From Cliona cf. orientalis (taxonomy: Eukaryota; Porifera; Demospongiae; Clionaida; Clionaidae): 64,000 bases of DNA. Each line of letters opens with the position of its first letter. The stretch's first letter is position 1. The DNA lies in contig OZ005696.1 of assembly GCA_963930775.1 (NCBI GenBank), positions 4,278,001 to 4,342,000 of the forward strand. Direction: 5' to 3'. The position numbers and the translations under genes are program-made. This document shows positions 1-11,700 of this stretch, in pieces. The notes under the pieces were generated by a model. The model worked only from the letters and a program-made list of their open reading frames with translations, ran no database searches and was not told the origin of the DNA.

Positions 1-950
1 CGCTTTCTGTTCGTGTAACTCGACAGAGTTCAAACGCTGTACTTGGCCCTGTAAAGACTCGTAAGCTATCGTTTCATTTGTACATGTATGTCATTACATA
101 CAGGCTGTTTACCTTGGCAAAAATTGATGCAGAAAATTGCAATACTTACCCGCGCTTGCAGACAGTGGCAGGTTTGCTTTTCATTTTTGTGGGGCAGGCA
201 TCAGGAGAGTTACTTACCTGTGCCTTGACTGTGCAAAGAAGGTGGACAAAAACTGGAATATAACTGTCTCATTTATTATTCATGTGAACTTTGACCATGC
301 GTGGGCGGAACACTATCCCGTAACCTTAAAAGTAGCAAAAATCCTGCCCGCCATTAGATGGGATCAACCTACCATTGTAAGTAAAATTAGCAGGATACTT
401 GGTAACCATTTTTACCCCGCGCGCATGCACAAGGAGTAAAGCAATCGGTTTGTATGTCTGTCGTTATTGGGCACGAAAATTGCTGGATTTCACATTCTAG
501 GCATTTGTGCGCACTGTAAGCATAACCAATCGGTAGATATCCTGGTTTCTACGCGTGCTTCGAATTGCTAAAAATGGCTTACTAGTGCTAGCATTTTCTG
601 TTCAGCATGTCTGTGGCTTATCGACCACACCCACTCCATTGGCATGTGCTGCGCATGCTCAAGCTCAGTCTTGGAAGAGATCGTCAAGTCACAAAACAGC
701 TCTGCAAGCAATACAGTGGCTACAGAGTGCGCGGGGTATGTACTCGACAGAGCCCTAGTAGAGCTAGCTACCGTAGTGTCCTGGATAAGAAGCACCCATG
801 GGTGTTTAAACATAACTCGTGATTTTGGCTCTTATGGACGCTTACCTGGGATATAATTTCCATACGTCTGTATAGAAGCTGTTACATTGACCCCTTGAAA
901 TGTACTATAATATTATATTATTAGAAATCAAGCTTGATGGCTACGTGTAC
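1..950. other. No gene recognised; repeat fragments
   Basis: Several overlapping short frames, none resembling a protein. 405-600 is a diverged family B fragment. The missing first carrier exon was looked for here and in 1-5683 without success. Confidence 0.5.
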
Positions 951-959
951 ATGTAATGG

Positions 960-1450
960 TCTCCATGCTTTATAAGAGACCCTTAGGCCCTTAGTACCAC
1001 CCTCACTTTGCTCAGGATGCTACAACCTCAGAGGGACCTTGACTCGGTCTCTAAGTAATAGTTATTGCCCGGATTTATGGTAGTAAACCGACCCGAGCCC
1101 AAGAACAAGGGTGATTTACATTACCATAAATCCCTACTACTGCTGAGCCCTGAGGTCTTAATCAAGTAGAAAGTGACTAAACAGTGTAACGACTTTCGAT
1201 CCTAGCAATAGTGCCAATAAGCTCGACATAATATAAACTGCTGCCTGGCAACAATTCTAGCCATAGGCAATAGTTTAAGAGTTTATACGGAAAGTTTACA
1301 AGCTTTTCACAAATTTAGATCCTAATTGTAACAAATACTGTGATCTGATTGGTCAGGAGCAGGTACTATATCTATTGCCCTATAAACTTGTAAAATTGTT
1401 GCCTATGGTTAGGATTATTGCTATAGACAGCAGTCTATATGTCAAGCTTA
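960..1450. repeat. Family H repeat, copy 1
   Basis: Contains the family signature: gaggtcttaatcaagtagaa, gatcctagcaatagtgcc, aactgctgcctggcaacaat and gatctgattggtcaggagca. Better copies lie at 8190-8535 and 12965-13560, fragments at 2120-2300 and 22495-22560. Confidence 0.6.
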
Positions 1451-1499
1451 TGGGAAGAAGACTAAAGAAAAGATGCACACAGTGAAATAGATAGTAGCC

Positions 1500-2010
1500 T
1501 AGTCCCAATCTTAACGTCATGGTTATACTATATACAACAAAAAATATTTTTCAGACGGTCATTTTTCTTATATAGTCCGTGTCATTACATGAGGGCATGG
1601 ATACGCGTCTTGGATGCACCCAGTTGCTATGAACGAGCCGCACTACAAGGCTCAGGATTGGTCAGAACTGTAGGGCCGTGTGCACAAAGAAGAGTGGCCT
1701 TAATGCCTCGGGCCATAGCTACAGCTAGAGACGCATTGTCGATCGAATGATCAGCGCGAAAGCGCCGCGTGTTTCGAAAGGCCTGCTAAGCAGGCGCTGG
1801 TGCTAGCCACCGAGCCTCGAGCGAAGCGAGGGGCGAGGTCTGTTCATTCCTGTCAGCAGTCCGGTAGCAACGTTCGAGCAGAGCGAGAACGTTGCCATAG
1901 CACACTTGCTTGCTTTACCAAGGGGTGTGGCCTCTGCAACCGCTTCCATCTGCGCATGCGCACGGTGCTAATGGACCCAGGCAGTGTGCATGAACTATGT
2001 CTCAATGTTT
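1500..2010 (+). repeat. CTCGAGCGAAGCGAGG family (C), copy 1
   Basis: Shares, in reverse, aaaaatatttttcagacg, tatatagtccgt, gcctcgagcgaagcgag and atctgcgcatgcgcac with 14770-15195. It contains short perfect palindromes around CGAAGCG/CGAGC that look like hairpins. No gene. Confidence 0.65.
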
Positions 2011-2329
2011 TGTGAGCATGTACTGTTAATAGATGATCATGCATGCTAGCCACATTATCCCATGATTGTGACATTAAACATACTTGTTATAGTTGATATA
2101 TAATAATAGTTACACTGTTTACTTCTACATGATTTAGAACACTGAAGGGCTCTGTAATATTATGTAGAATCCCAAGCAAAATGAGGATTCTACGGAGCCC
2201 TGAACCCTTGGCTGCCCAGTAAACAACCTATTTAGAAAACCTCTATAAATGGAATAATAGACCTTGAACTGACCAATCAGATTTCAAGTATATTCTAAGA
2301 CAGAACCAAGGGTGGACACTATCACTTGG

Positions 2330-3035
2330 CTCTAATTATTATCCAAAATAATTAATATGACCGTTTTGTGCTAAATAAAGTTGAGCTAACAGCTTGTTCA
2401 AGTGTAAATAGAGCAGATCTAACAATGGAGGAAGTGCTAGCTATTACCTTACTTGCCTAAACCTCTGGCAGATGTTCAACTACAGTGCAGGTATTCCATT
2501 ATCAATTATCGTCAGCTCTAGTGTCTCAGACTGCGATAGTAAAACATCAGTTTCCATATTCCTTTTCTGCTCAGACATGTCTCAAGATATGTCTGCGATA
2601 AACATGGAAGCCTCTTAACAGCTGTATTGAAGCTGAACTCAAAGATATCTCGTCAAGCTCATGCCATGTTGATATAAACATGCTGCGTGGCCATTCAGTT
2701 AGAGCAGGTGAGAACATGTAGTTGAAATATAGCATGTTCAATGAATTAGGATGGAACTTAAAATACTTTACCTTACCATTCGGACTGTTAGAATACCATA
2801 TTTCTTTTAAAAATTTGGCATGCAAATAAGCTTTGCCAAATTTTTAGAGGTTAATATTCAACATTGCATCCACATGCACATTCTATTCCCGTTTATAGCG
2901 TATACATGTAGGTGTGACAACCTTTGTCGAAAATTTTAGGGACTATTTTCAATCATTCGGTAAAGGATGCCGAATAATTAGAAGGGCCATATATTTAAAG
3001 AAGTACTGTAATTAGAGCGAGTGCGGTATTCACAA
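2330..3035. repeat. Family A repeat, copy 1
   Basis: Ends in ctgtaattagagcgagtgcgg. Shares cttgttcaagtgtaaatag, gtctcaagatatgtc and the gtggccattcagtt motif with 9352-9805. The recurring mark of the family is attagagcgagtacggt. Confidence 0.6.
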
Positions 3036-3060
3036 ACCTTTCAAAGCCATTGCTCTTGAA

Positions 3061-3276
3061 TACCTTAAGGACACTTGTTTGCAGGTACTAAATTTAGCAA
3101 AATTAGCGATTTGCCCATTTTTCGCTAAATATTGTACCCGCGAATATTAAATTTTTTAACGTTTTCTAATAAATAGAATGCTAATTTTGAAAAATCGCTA
3201 AAATGAGTACCCACTAAACGCACTATTTCCGAAATCCGCTAAATTTGTACCTGCAAATAATCGTAGCCCTAAGGTA
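3061..3276. mobile_element. Family I repeat, copy 1
   Basis: A 216-base unit bounded by taccttaagg and cctaaggta. AT-rich body with recurring cgctaaat/agtaccc motifs. The reverse-orientation copy is at 19537-19731. Confidence 0.75.
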
Positions 3277-3689
3277 GTAACAACCTAGGATCATCTTATA
3301 GTGACACGTACATTATTGTTGTGGTAGCTTATACTGCAATTACAGTATAATATCTGTGTTTTTGTGCACCTACAGTATCAGTTACAATATACAGTATGTG
3401 TACATAATATATTGTATGAATCTGCCAGGATCATATCTTGGCACATATTCCTGCACTTCACTACTTGTTTCAACTATTGAAAGCTGGTAAGATTCCTATA
3501 ACACCTTGCATGTTTTGATGTAGTATGTAACAGATTGGGACAACAGACAGACACAAGCTGACTAGGACTTGTAGACTACCCGATATAAAGCACAGGCTGT
3601 GCCTTTGATATAACCAGCTGAAAATACTGTATACTGTAAAGCATACAAAACTAAAGCTCTGTACACGCACATGGCACAATCTTAAGATT

Positions 3690-4310
3690 TACTTTGTGTG
3701 CATGGCTATGATTTTGTGAACTTCAGAAAAATAGTGGAAATGCTGCTTGGTTGAATGTAGCTATACCGCCGGTCCTGGTAACAAAAAGCACTTCTCTCTA
3801 CGCCAGATCTTAGTCTACTAGGAGATATATTATATGAACTGATACTACAAATATTTTGTTGCAATAATTGAGCTATATTACATTAATTATGATTTGGTTC
3901 CGTAGGGCTTTAGATTTTTAGCTAGTGCAGTCAGCGGATCTGGATAGTAGATATCACGAGCATTAATTAGAACGTTTCAACAATTTTTGCCGGTCATATA
4001 CTTGGCCACTTACACATATAGTTGTGCGCATGATCAGAAAGCACAATGGGCATGCATTATGCATTAAGTAGGCACTATCGATAGGCACGGTTACAGTGGC
4101 TAACAAAAAGCACATTTACGACACTTGTGGACTGTGTCCCTCTGTTTGACGCACACTGAATCCAGTTTTTCACCAAATTGAGTTATTGCTTACGAGTTGC
4201 TTAGATGCCTACATCTCGAGATGTGGCAATTTTTGTACTAATGATGATGACAACAATAACGACAATGACACGACCAATTCTTTTACCCCTTGTACATGTG
4301 CGCTGGATAA
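3690..4310 (-). repeat. CGCATGCGCAAGGGGTA family (B), full-length copy, reverse
   Basis: About 620 bases that are the reverse complement of 31125-31770. Shared landmarks include tttgtgaacttcagaaaa, ctagtctactaggagatat-like sequence, acatctcgagatgtggc and accccttgtacatgtgcgc. Partial copies lie at about 405-600, 28378-28700 and 42632-42700. Confidence 0.7.
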
Positions 4311-5125
4311 TTAATAGGCAGGTAGTTAGTGTAAAACACACAGGTGGTATGGAATGGAGTATGTAGCGCTCAACCAACTGGAGCTCTAGAGCCCCAAACC
4401 CTCGGCACATTGCATGGCATTTCCTGCATAAGCAGGCAGCAAAGTAGAATATTAGGCATAAGCACACACATGCTTCTCAGGCTTGTGCAAGAAATCCTCA
4501 CGAAAGTGGTGAACTGCAAGGTAGACAACAAAAGAAGTACACGTGTCCTCACCATACAGGTCACTGCCTGGGCCTTTCAAAAGAAAAACAGCGTATATAG
4601 CTTGCTAGCTAGTGCAGTGCACGGTATGGCAGTGCTACTGTACATGACTTTACGTATAGATAGAAAGCTGTGTGTTAAAAATTAAGAACCTTAGCCAGAG
4701 CAATGATACCAAAACTGGCGATCAAAGTTTTTTCAGTGAAATCCACACAAATTTTGTGCTTGAAACACTATAAAGAACTGTACAACACCGCAACTTGGAC
4801 TCACAAACAAGGTATGTAGTAGCTAGCGTGGTAGCAGACACACACACACAACAACAACTACTGTAACCCTCGCGCATGTACCGAGAGTTAAATATGTGAC
4901 CATACAAATCTATGCCACAAGTGCATTATACTCCATGCTTCCTTGCTTGGAGTTAATGACAGGGTAAGTGCCCAAGGGAGCCATAGTACATAATACATGT
5001 ATGTACCTATTGGTGTCACTTTCATTATGACATTGTTGTGATACTGATATACAGTATGTGCAAGTTCACTTTACATGGTATGTTGTTTTGATCATGTGAT
5101 CAGTTCATCAGTGTAATACTGTATG
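4311..5125. other. No gene recognised
   Basis: AT-rich intergenic or intronic sequence with short CA repeats near 4840-4850 and several TACATGTA palindromes. The 113-codon + frame at 4344-4685 has no recognisable protein features. Confidence 0.4.
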
Positions 5126-5129
5126 TATG

Positions 5130-5430
5130 TATGTTCCTAAGCACTGTGGCCATTTGACATGGCAATGGCTCCATCGTGACTATGGTAGGCTAGCTGCTTC
5201 AAAAGACAGCAGAGCAGAATTATTTCTGAATGGTTACCCTTACATATGGAGGCATGATTTAATGCAAGGAGCAACATTCAGGAGTCAATGTTGTCCACAG
5301 GTGCTTACCAAAAGGTGGTGGTTCTATTCTAAACATCTCTTGGGAGAGGCTGCAAGACTATTAACAATTTCTCTACCTAGCTCATTGACTGAATCACATG
5401 ATCATCCAGGATGTGCATGTGTATCCGATC
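5130..5430 (+). repeat. Second copy of the gypsy-flank segment
   Basis: The stretch around 5280-5365 (gagtcaatgttgtccacagg ... ttctattctaaacatctctt) is clearly related to 7135-7205 in the carrier intron. It is therefore a repeat shared with the 3' side of the degenerate gypsy fragment, not a gene, although it is open for 102 codons on the + strand. Confidence 0.5.
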
Positions 5431-5683
5431 TGTAGTCTATCAACCTTTTCACCAGACAACCTTACCCATGCAAGTGGGTAAAGTGGGTAGAGTAGGTAAA
5501 CATTGTTTGGTGAAAAAGCATGACCAGGAGTGAGCGAGCAAAGCGAGCTCACTCCTTATAATTTTACAAATGCTTTGTGTGCATCCATTTCCTTGCTCTA
5601 AGGAAAAAGAATATCCTGTTCTTCTGATGGATCATGAATCTTATTCATAACATTCCAAGACAGGCATGTTATACACAATACAG

Positions 5684-5745
5684 GTGTGGCTCAGTGTTCT
5701 TCACTCAGCCTCTGGATCTCGTCAAGAATCGTATGCAACTTAGTG
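5684..5745 (+). CDS. Alternative helix-1 exon A of the carrier gene
   Basis: This 62-base segment begins after a tacag acceptor and ends before gtaagc. It reads CGSVFFTQPLDLVKNRMQLS plus a split glycine codon. It has the same length, the same entry phase (one base completing a codon) and the same exit phase as the exon at 6488-6549, so either can be joined to 6625 without changing the frame; including both would insert a second helix 1. Many third codon positions differ between the two while the matrix-gate motif PLDLVKNRMQLS is unchanged. That suggests an old tandem duplication kept under selection. Mutually exclusive splicing is the inference; use as the only exon, or decay, cannot be ruled out from sequence alone. 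Confidence 0.8.
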
Positions 5746-8700
5746 GTAAGCACAATGATTGCAGCATCATTGAGCTGCTGCTACCAAGTCAATATACATA
5801 GTATTGTGTATTATTTATTATTGTATAAATTATTGTAAGTTGGATCAAGTTGGACTTTTCTTATGATTGTTGCAGCACATGCGACAAGATGATCCAACCT
5901 ACTACTAGCCGTCATGTATAATGTACCGTATAGCAGGAAACTTTCGAGGGAGAAAACTTTCACAAATTTTGTGATTTTTCAGCCATCCACGAGAGTTTTC
6001 TCCACGAAATTCTGGGCATGCCACACCCATTATATGACCAGTTTTAGCATTCCGCGAAAGTTTTCTCCGCGAAATGCTCCTTTCCTACCGATTCGCGAAA
6101 GTTTTCTCCCTCAAAAATTTCCCGCTATACGGTATCTGTGTTGACTTGAAATTTATAGTGCCTTTTTGCATTGTACATTTCTCCATTACATGTGATAGAC
6201 TTTATCCAGTATGTTGCACTCCATTGGATGTGGCATCCATACTAACTATCCCATGGACTGCAAATCATCGTGATATTTTAATCGCTATGCGTATCTCTAA
6301 GCAATTACTTAAGTTTTATAAGTTTTCTACAAAATATATGCAAAGCAGGGTTTTAAATCTGTCGTTCCCGTTCATAATAGTACCCTATAGCTACCAAGTA
6401 AACAAAAAAACATTAAGCTTTATGGTTTCCTTTCCAGTAAATTTGGGTGCATTCATTAGCTGAGTTGTCATATATCATGTGATACAGAATGGGTGCCACA
6501 GTCTTTGTGCAACCACTGGATTTAGTCAAAAACCGTATGCAATTGAGTGGTAAGCAAAAGTACTATCTGACTGTAGTTACCTCAACTATTATAATAATGT
6601 TATAGTCATGTTGTTCACATTTAGGGGAAGGAGGAGCGGTGCGTCAACATAAAACCAGTTTGCATGCTATTGGTAGGGTGATCAGGGAAGAAGGTTTTCT
6701 TGGGCTCTATAATGGGTATGTTTAAGTTGTAAATTCTAAGAATATCATATTATTCTGAATATATGTGTAATAGTTTATCTGCAGGACTTCTTCGACAAGC
6801 CACTTACAGTACTACACGCCTTGGTGTGTACCAGTCATTATTTGACAAATTTTCTGGGTAAGATACATCCAACTGTAAAACTTATGATAATACTCGTTAT
6901 ACTAAGATTATATTTGTTTGTGTATCCGTACGAGTGAGAGGTAACCGAAAGCCATTCACCCCGAACTAAAAATTTTCTTGGCATTGCTGGACTTTGGATG
7001 ACAGCCCACTGATACAATTGCATGGCTATGGCCCAGCCACAACTAAAGTGAGCTGCTACAGAAGATACCAGGATACAATTAGATTGAAGTGTACAGTTAT
7101 ATATGGTGGTCTAGTGAACATAAAAGAGCAATTCCTCTGGAGTCAATGTTCTCCACAGGTGCTTTCCAGAGGGAGGTGATTCTATTCCAAACATCTTCTC
7201 TTGGGTGCCGTTGCAAACGAAGTTGCAGGACTACCAATGATTTTCTGGTTGATAGTCACAGGATTTTCATGTGCTCTATGGTGCTCGAGCAAGTTAGTAA
7301 GGTCATCAAAGAATACTCACCTGCTATAAAAGTACAGGCAGCGAGCAAGTCCATGTCCACTGTGTGTTTTGACAAGGTAGCGTCTATGTGGCCCCACAGC
7401 GACGTTGGTGCCACAAATGTCCCATAGCTTAGATCACAGGTGTTGGATTGCTACTAGGCTGCCAGTGTGGAGATCTTTTTATGGGGTGTGTACATTTATT
7501 GTAGACACGCTCAGTTTCTTTTTGAGAAGATTTCTGATGCCTTCTGCCATTCCTGTGCAAAGGAGCACCTGTGAGCTGGGAAATAATCCTGCACTGGGTG
7601 TCCAAACAAGTTTTGTGCTGGAGAAAGGCCATCTTTTTGGGATGGAGACAACTCAAATCCAGCAAAAGTTATCGCAGTTTTGCAGAATCTGAGCTTATCA
7701 CTGTTTCTTCATAGTGGCGTAGAAATTGTCAGACATGCTTAATGTGCTCTGTTTGTCTTGATGACGACATTATCGACGATCTTGTAGAAGCTCTGCATGC
7801 CAGCAATGGCCTCATCCATACATGAGTTGTAGTGCTCACTTATTAAGGATATACCATATGGGGTACGCAAGTACTTGAAACATCCAAATGGTGTTATGAC
7901 TGTTGTAAGATTCTGGTTCGCTTCGTCAAGTGGGCACTGATGGTATCCTTTTAGTGTATCCAATACTGTGAAGTACTTGGTCTAAGCTTGTGCGATATCT
8001 GCGACAGCTTCAGCTGGTGTGGTGAAGGGGTATATCTCATGCCGGACAAACTTGTTTAATTTGGATAGGTCTGTGCACATAATAACACCTCACGTTGTCC
8101 CTTTCAAATACAGGGGATATAAACTTTCAGGTGAGAACGAAGTCAGTTTACTCACCAGCTAAGGAACCATAGCCTGGAGTGATTCTTTCTTTAGATCCTA
8201 CTTGTAACAAATACTATTACAGTGATCTGATTGGTTAAATTGTAGTATCTGTCCTTCATAAAATACCTTGTAAGCCCCATAAAAAACTTTGTAAGCTCCA
8301 TAAAAAGCCTGGTATAGTTTGTTTGCCTATGGCTAGTTTGTTGCTAGACAATTATTTATAGGGCATTGTTGCTAGGACCTAAAGTAGTTAGACACTGTTT
8401 AGTCACTTTCTACATGATTTAGAAGACCTCAGGGCTCAGTAGAACCCTCACTTCGCTCAGGATTCTACACATAGCCCTTCTACATGTCTTCTAAATCACA
8501 TAGAAACCTCCTAAACAGTGTCTAACTATTATTTAGATAGTCGTCAGGTAGGATGCCTAGCATTTGTGCCACTGATCACAAGGTAATTATTCCTGAGTCT
8601 GATTCATAAATGTGGATGTCTTCTGAGGAGCATCTACCATTGAGCTTGAATGTGTGGTTGGGGATCATTTCTGTCGGGTATAGTAGGGAGCTGTTAACAG

Positions 8701-11700
8701 CTTTTGGAGTGACTGTGAGGTTGTCCATATGTTCGTTCCTAAGGGCGTGAATGAGGTATAGCCTGGTAGTGCAGATGTCCACTCCAGAGCCGGGCAATAC
8801 TTATTGGAGTGTAGCCTTTTCATCAGAGGTACTAACTTTTATTGCGATGGTGGGTTGCGGTCTTGATAGAACTGGATCGAGGTTACTTGAATAAAGTGGA
8901 ATTTGGAGGTGCTTACATGTGGTGGGTTCTATGCTCCTTGAGTGTGGCCTTTGAACTTTGCTGAAGTGGCCTATTTTCCACATTTATGGCGTGCTCGCTA
9001 ATTATTATGCTGGGCAATTCTTGTGGCCTCCATCATGTGTTTTGTCCCCACAGCCAATGCACGTGTTTACCTCAGACATAGCCTGGACGGAATATGCATC
9101 ATGTGTGTGCTTAATTTCTGCACAAGATTTGTTTGCTGCCTCCAACCCTCGATACACCTCGACAATTGGTGATAGTTTGATCCACCATGAGGTCTTTTGT
9201 TTGGAGTAGTTCTTGGATTGTGTCGCCAGTCATCAAGGAGGCCTTTGATTATCTGATCTCTGAAGGCTTTTGCACGCTGTCATTATTGTTGAAATTGCAT
9301 GTCTTAGCAAGTTTACTGAGTGACATGAGGTAACTGTACTTGCCCTATTCATAGACTGATCTATGCTCTAATTATCCAAACGGCCAAAAGTAATATTATT
9401 ATTTGTTGTAAATAGAAAGTAAAGAAATTCAGCCAATGGCTTGTTCAAGTGTGAATAGAACCAAAAAATTGTAGAAAGCACTATATTTTAACAATGAAAT
9501 ATTGGTGGTCTACAGTATACGTTTATTGTGTTGTCACTCTGCTCTCTGAGTGATCGCAAAATGATTGTACGTCAGTGTGAGTTCGTGTTACCATTCCACT
9601 CTTATATACTGTCCAAGATGATGGTAGCCACACTGATGAATTGGAAGAAATGTCTTGAGCTCCTTTCATGTATAAATGTCATGCCGTGTGGCCGTTCAAT
9701 TAATTAGAATGGGTGAGGAAACTTGAAATTCAATACATTAGATGAACTTAAACCTGCTGTTCAGGCTATTTGAATGTTCGAATAATTAGAGCGAGTATGG
9801 TAGTCATCGAACAATTCCCCACTTTGTTATTTCGTTGTCAAAGGTATCTTCGCTCTATGATTTCATTGATGCAGCCATTGACATGTGTTTTTAAGGCTAC
9901 GATGATTTGGGCCTGATCCTTTTCTGTGTGGTTGTGAGACCCAGGTTTTCTCAGTTTGGATAAGTCGATAGTACGGAATGTGTAGGTTGCCATCATTAGG
10001 TTTGAGTATTCTAATTAAAGAGTGGTTGGTAAGAGTACGGACAGCGAGGAAACAGGATGGCAGCAATGATACTAACATATTGAATAGTACACTTCACTGA
10101 TAGAACATATTAGAATAAACAAAACTTACTCAGGCTAAAACGAGCGTGATTCCAGTCCAGTTTACGTGATATAAAACTAAGCTGCTATGGCTCACCTTAG
10201 CATGCTTTAGCAGAGAATTTGTTCGAAGTAGAGTTGCTCGCTTCTTTAAAAAACAATCGAAATGGGTGTGGGTTTACCCCTGACTTCTAAAATTTCGTGC
10301 ACAAGAGTAATAACAGAATACCTTTCAAGAAATTATGTATCTTGCCACTGCTTTCTCAGTGCTTTTCTTTCACTTCCTACTGTGAGGATTACCTCAAGGT
10401 CTTGGTCGCTTGTATCTTGTATCAAAGAAGCTTGTAAGAACTCTCTCTCAATGCACTATATCCCTCGTGCTAACTCTGTATTATTTTTTGCATAATATTA
10501 GCAATTTATAATAATTATTAGTACAGAGTTATCTCACTCAACGGTATTGGGGAATCTATACTATTACTGTAGAATCCTGCGATTATGCTCCCCCCTAGTG
10601 CATAAGCCCCCCTGCATTTTTAGGTCAAGTTCCTGCATAGGTAATTTTGTCTCGCATAATATTATAAGCCCCCCCCCCCCCATCTGACTATAAAATTAAT
10701 GTAATAATATACATACCATAAGCCAAGCAAAAACAGTGACCACAACTAACAAACTAGCTATTTGTGACATATTATGCCTTACTTTGTCGTTTCTCTCGAG
10801 TTTTGCTCACCAAACAGCCACAGAAAGATGCGGAAATCTCGCACCCACGTGGCATTCGACGGACAGTAATGGTCATCACACGGAAATGTTAGGATCCCAT
10901 GTATAAGCCCCCTCCCCGCTTTTGCATGCACAAGGGGGGGGGGGGGGCGGCATAATCGCGGGATTCTATGGCATATAATCTGTTACTTGCTCTCTAATAT
11001 TGCTGTGAATGACACTTGTATGATAATTGTATTACTCAGAAATGATGGTAAGCCGCCAGGAATCTTCACCAAGATTGGAATAGGTAAGTGCACTATAGTA
11101 GACGCCAATGTTCAAGCACATGCACCTACTGCAAAATCAGGAAGAAACTACATGTATGCGCTTAAATCTTAATGTGCTTAAATATCAGTACAAAATTGAC
11201 CACATCCACATATGGATGATTAGGGGTCATCAGTACACTATATGCACATGGAGTCACAAAATTTGAGAAGGCTCGCTACAAGCAGTGACTAGAAAGAACA
11301 TGACGTGCACACATGTACTGCAGCAGACAAGCCACAGATTGCAATACATGTACATAGATAGGAGTAGATTACATAGGAGCTACAGTACAAACATAGAAAG
11401 TAGGTTGACATGGACAAATTGCAATCAAGGCTGCCATAGGCCATGCACTATCACATCTTGTACTTGAAATGGGTTTTATGTAAACACAGACGGCAGCTGT
11501 ACAACTGTATAGTGCAGCTGGTACTGTGGTGGCCTGGGTGGGACACACCCACTCTATTCACTTACATGACCTCAGATTCATTTACTTGCGTACTAGAGAC
11601 ATGCATGGCCTGTTTGGGGCGAGCCTGAGCTGAGAAAGGTTTGCTTGCCTAGCTGTAGCTGAGACCCGAAAAGCCACAGCATAGATTGTGAAGACCATGT

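Noticed and set aside
137-439. A 100-codon + frame with FHFCGAG, considered as the missing first exon of the carrier
   Set aside because: It lacks the expected KFLFGG-type lead-in, has no donor in the right phase, and overlaps a family B fragment.
1500-2010. Possible tRNA-derived SINE in family C because of its hairpins
   Set aside because: No A-box/B-box pair (no GGTTCGANTCC-like box) could be found on either strand.
5127-5435. 102-codon + frame considered as a host exon
   Set aside because: The segment is repeated at 7090-7260 beside degenerate gypsy sequence, so it is repeat-derived.
6074-6463. 129-codon + frame between the alternative carrier exons
   Set aside because: It begins inside a MITE, has no domain, and lies in an intron of a confident gene.
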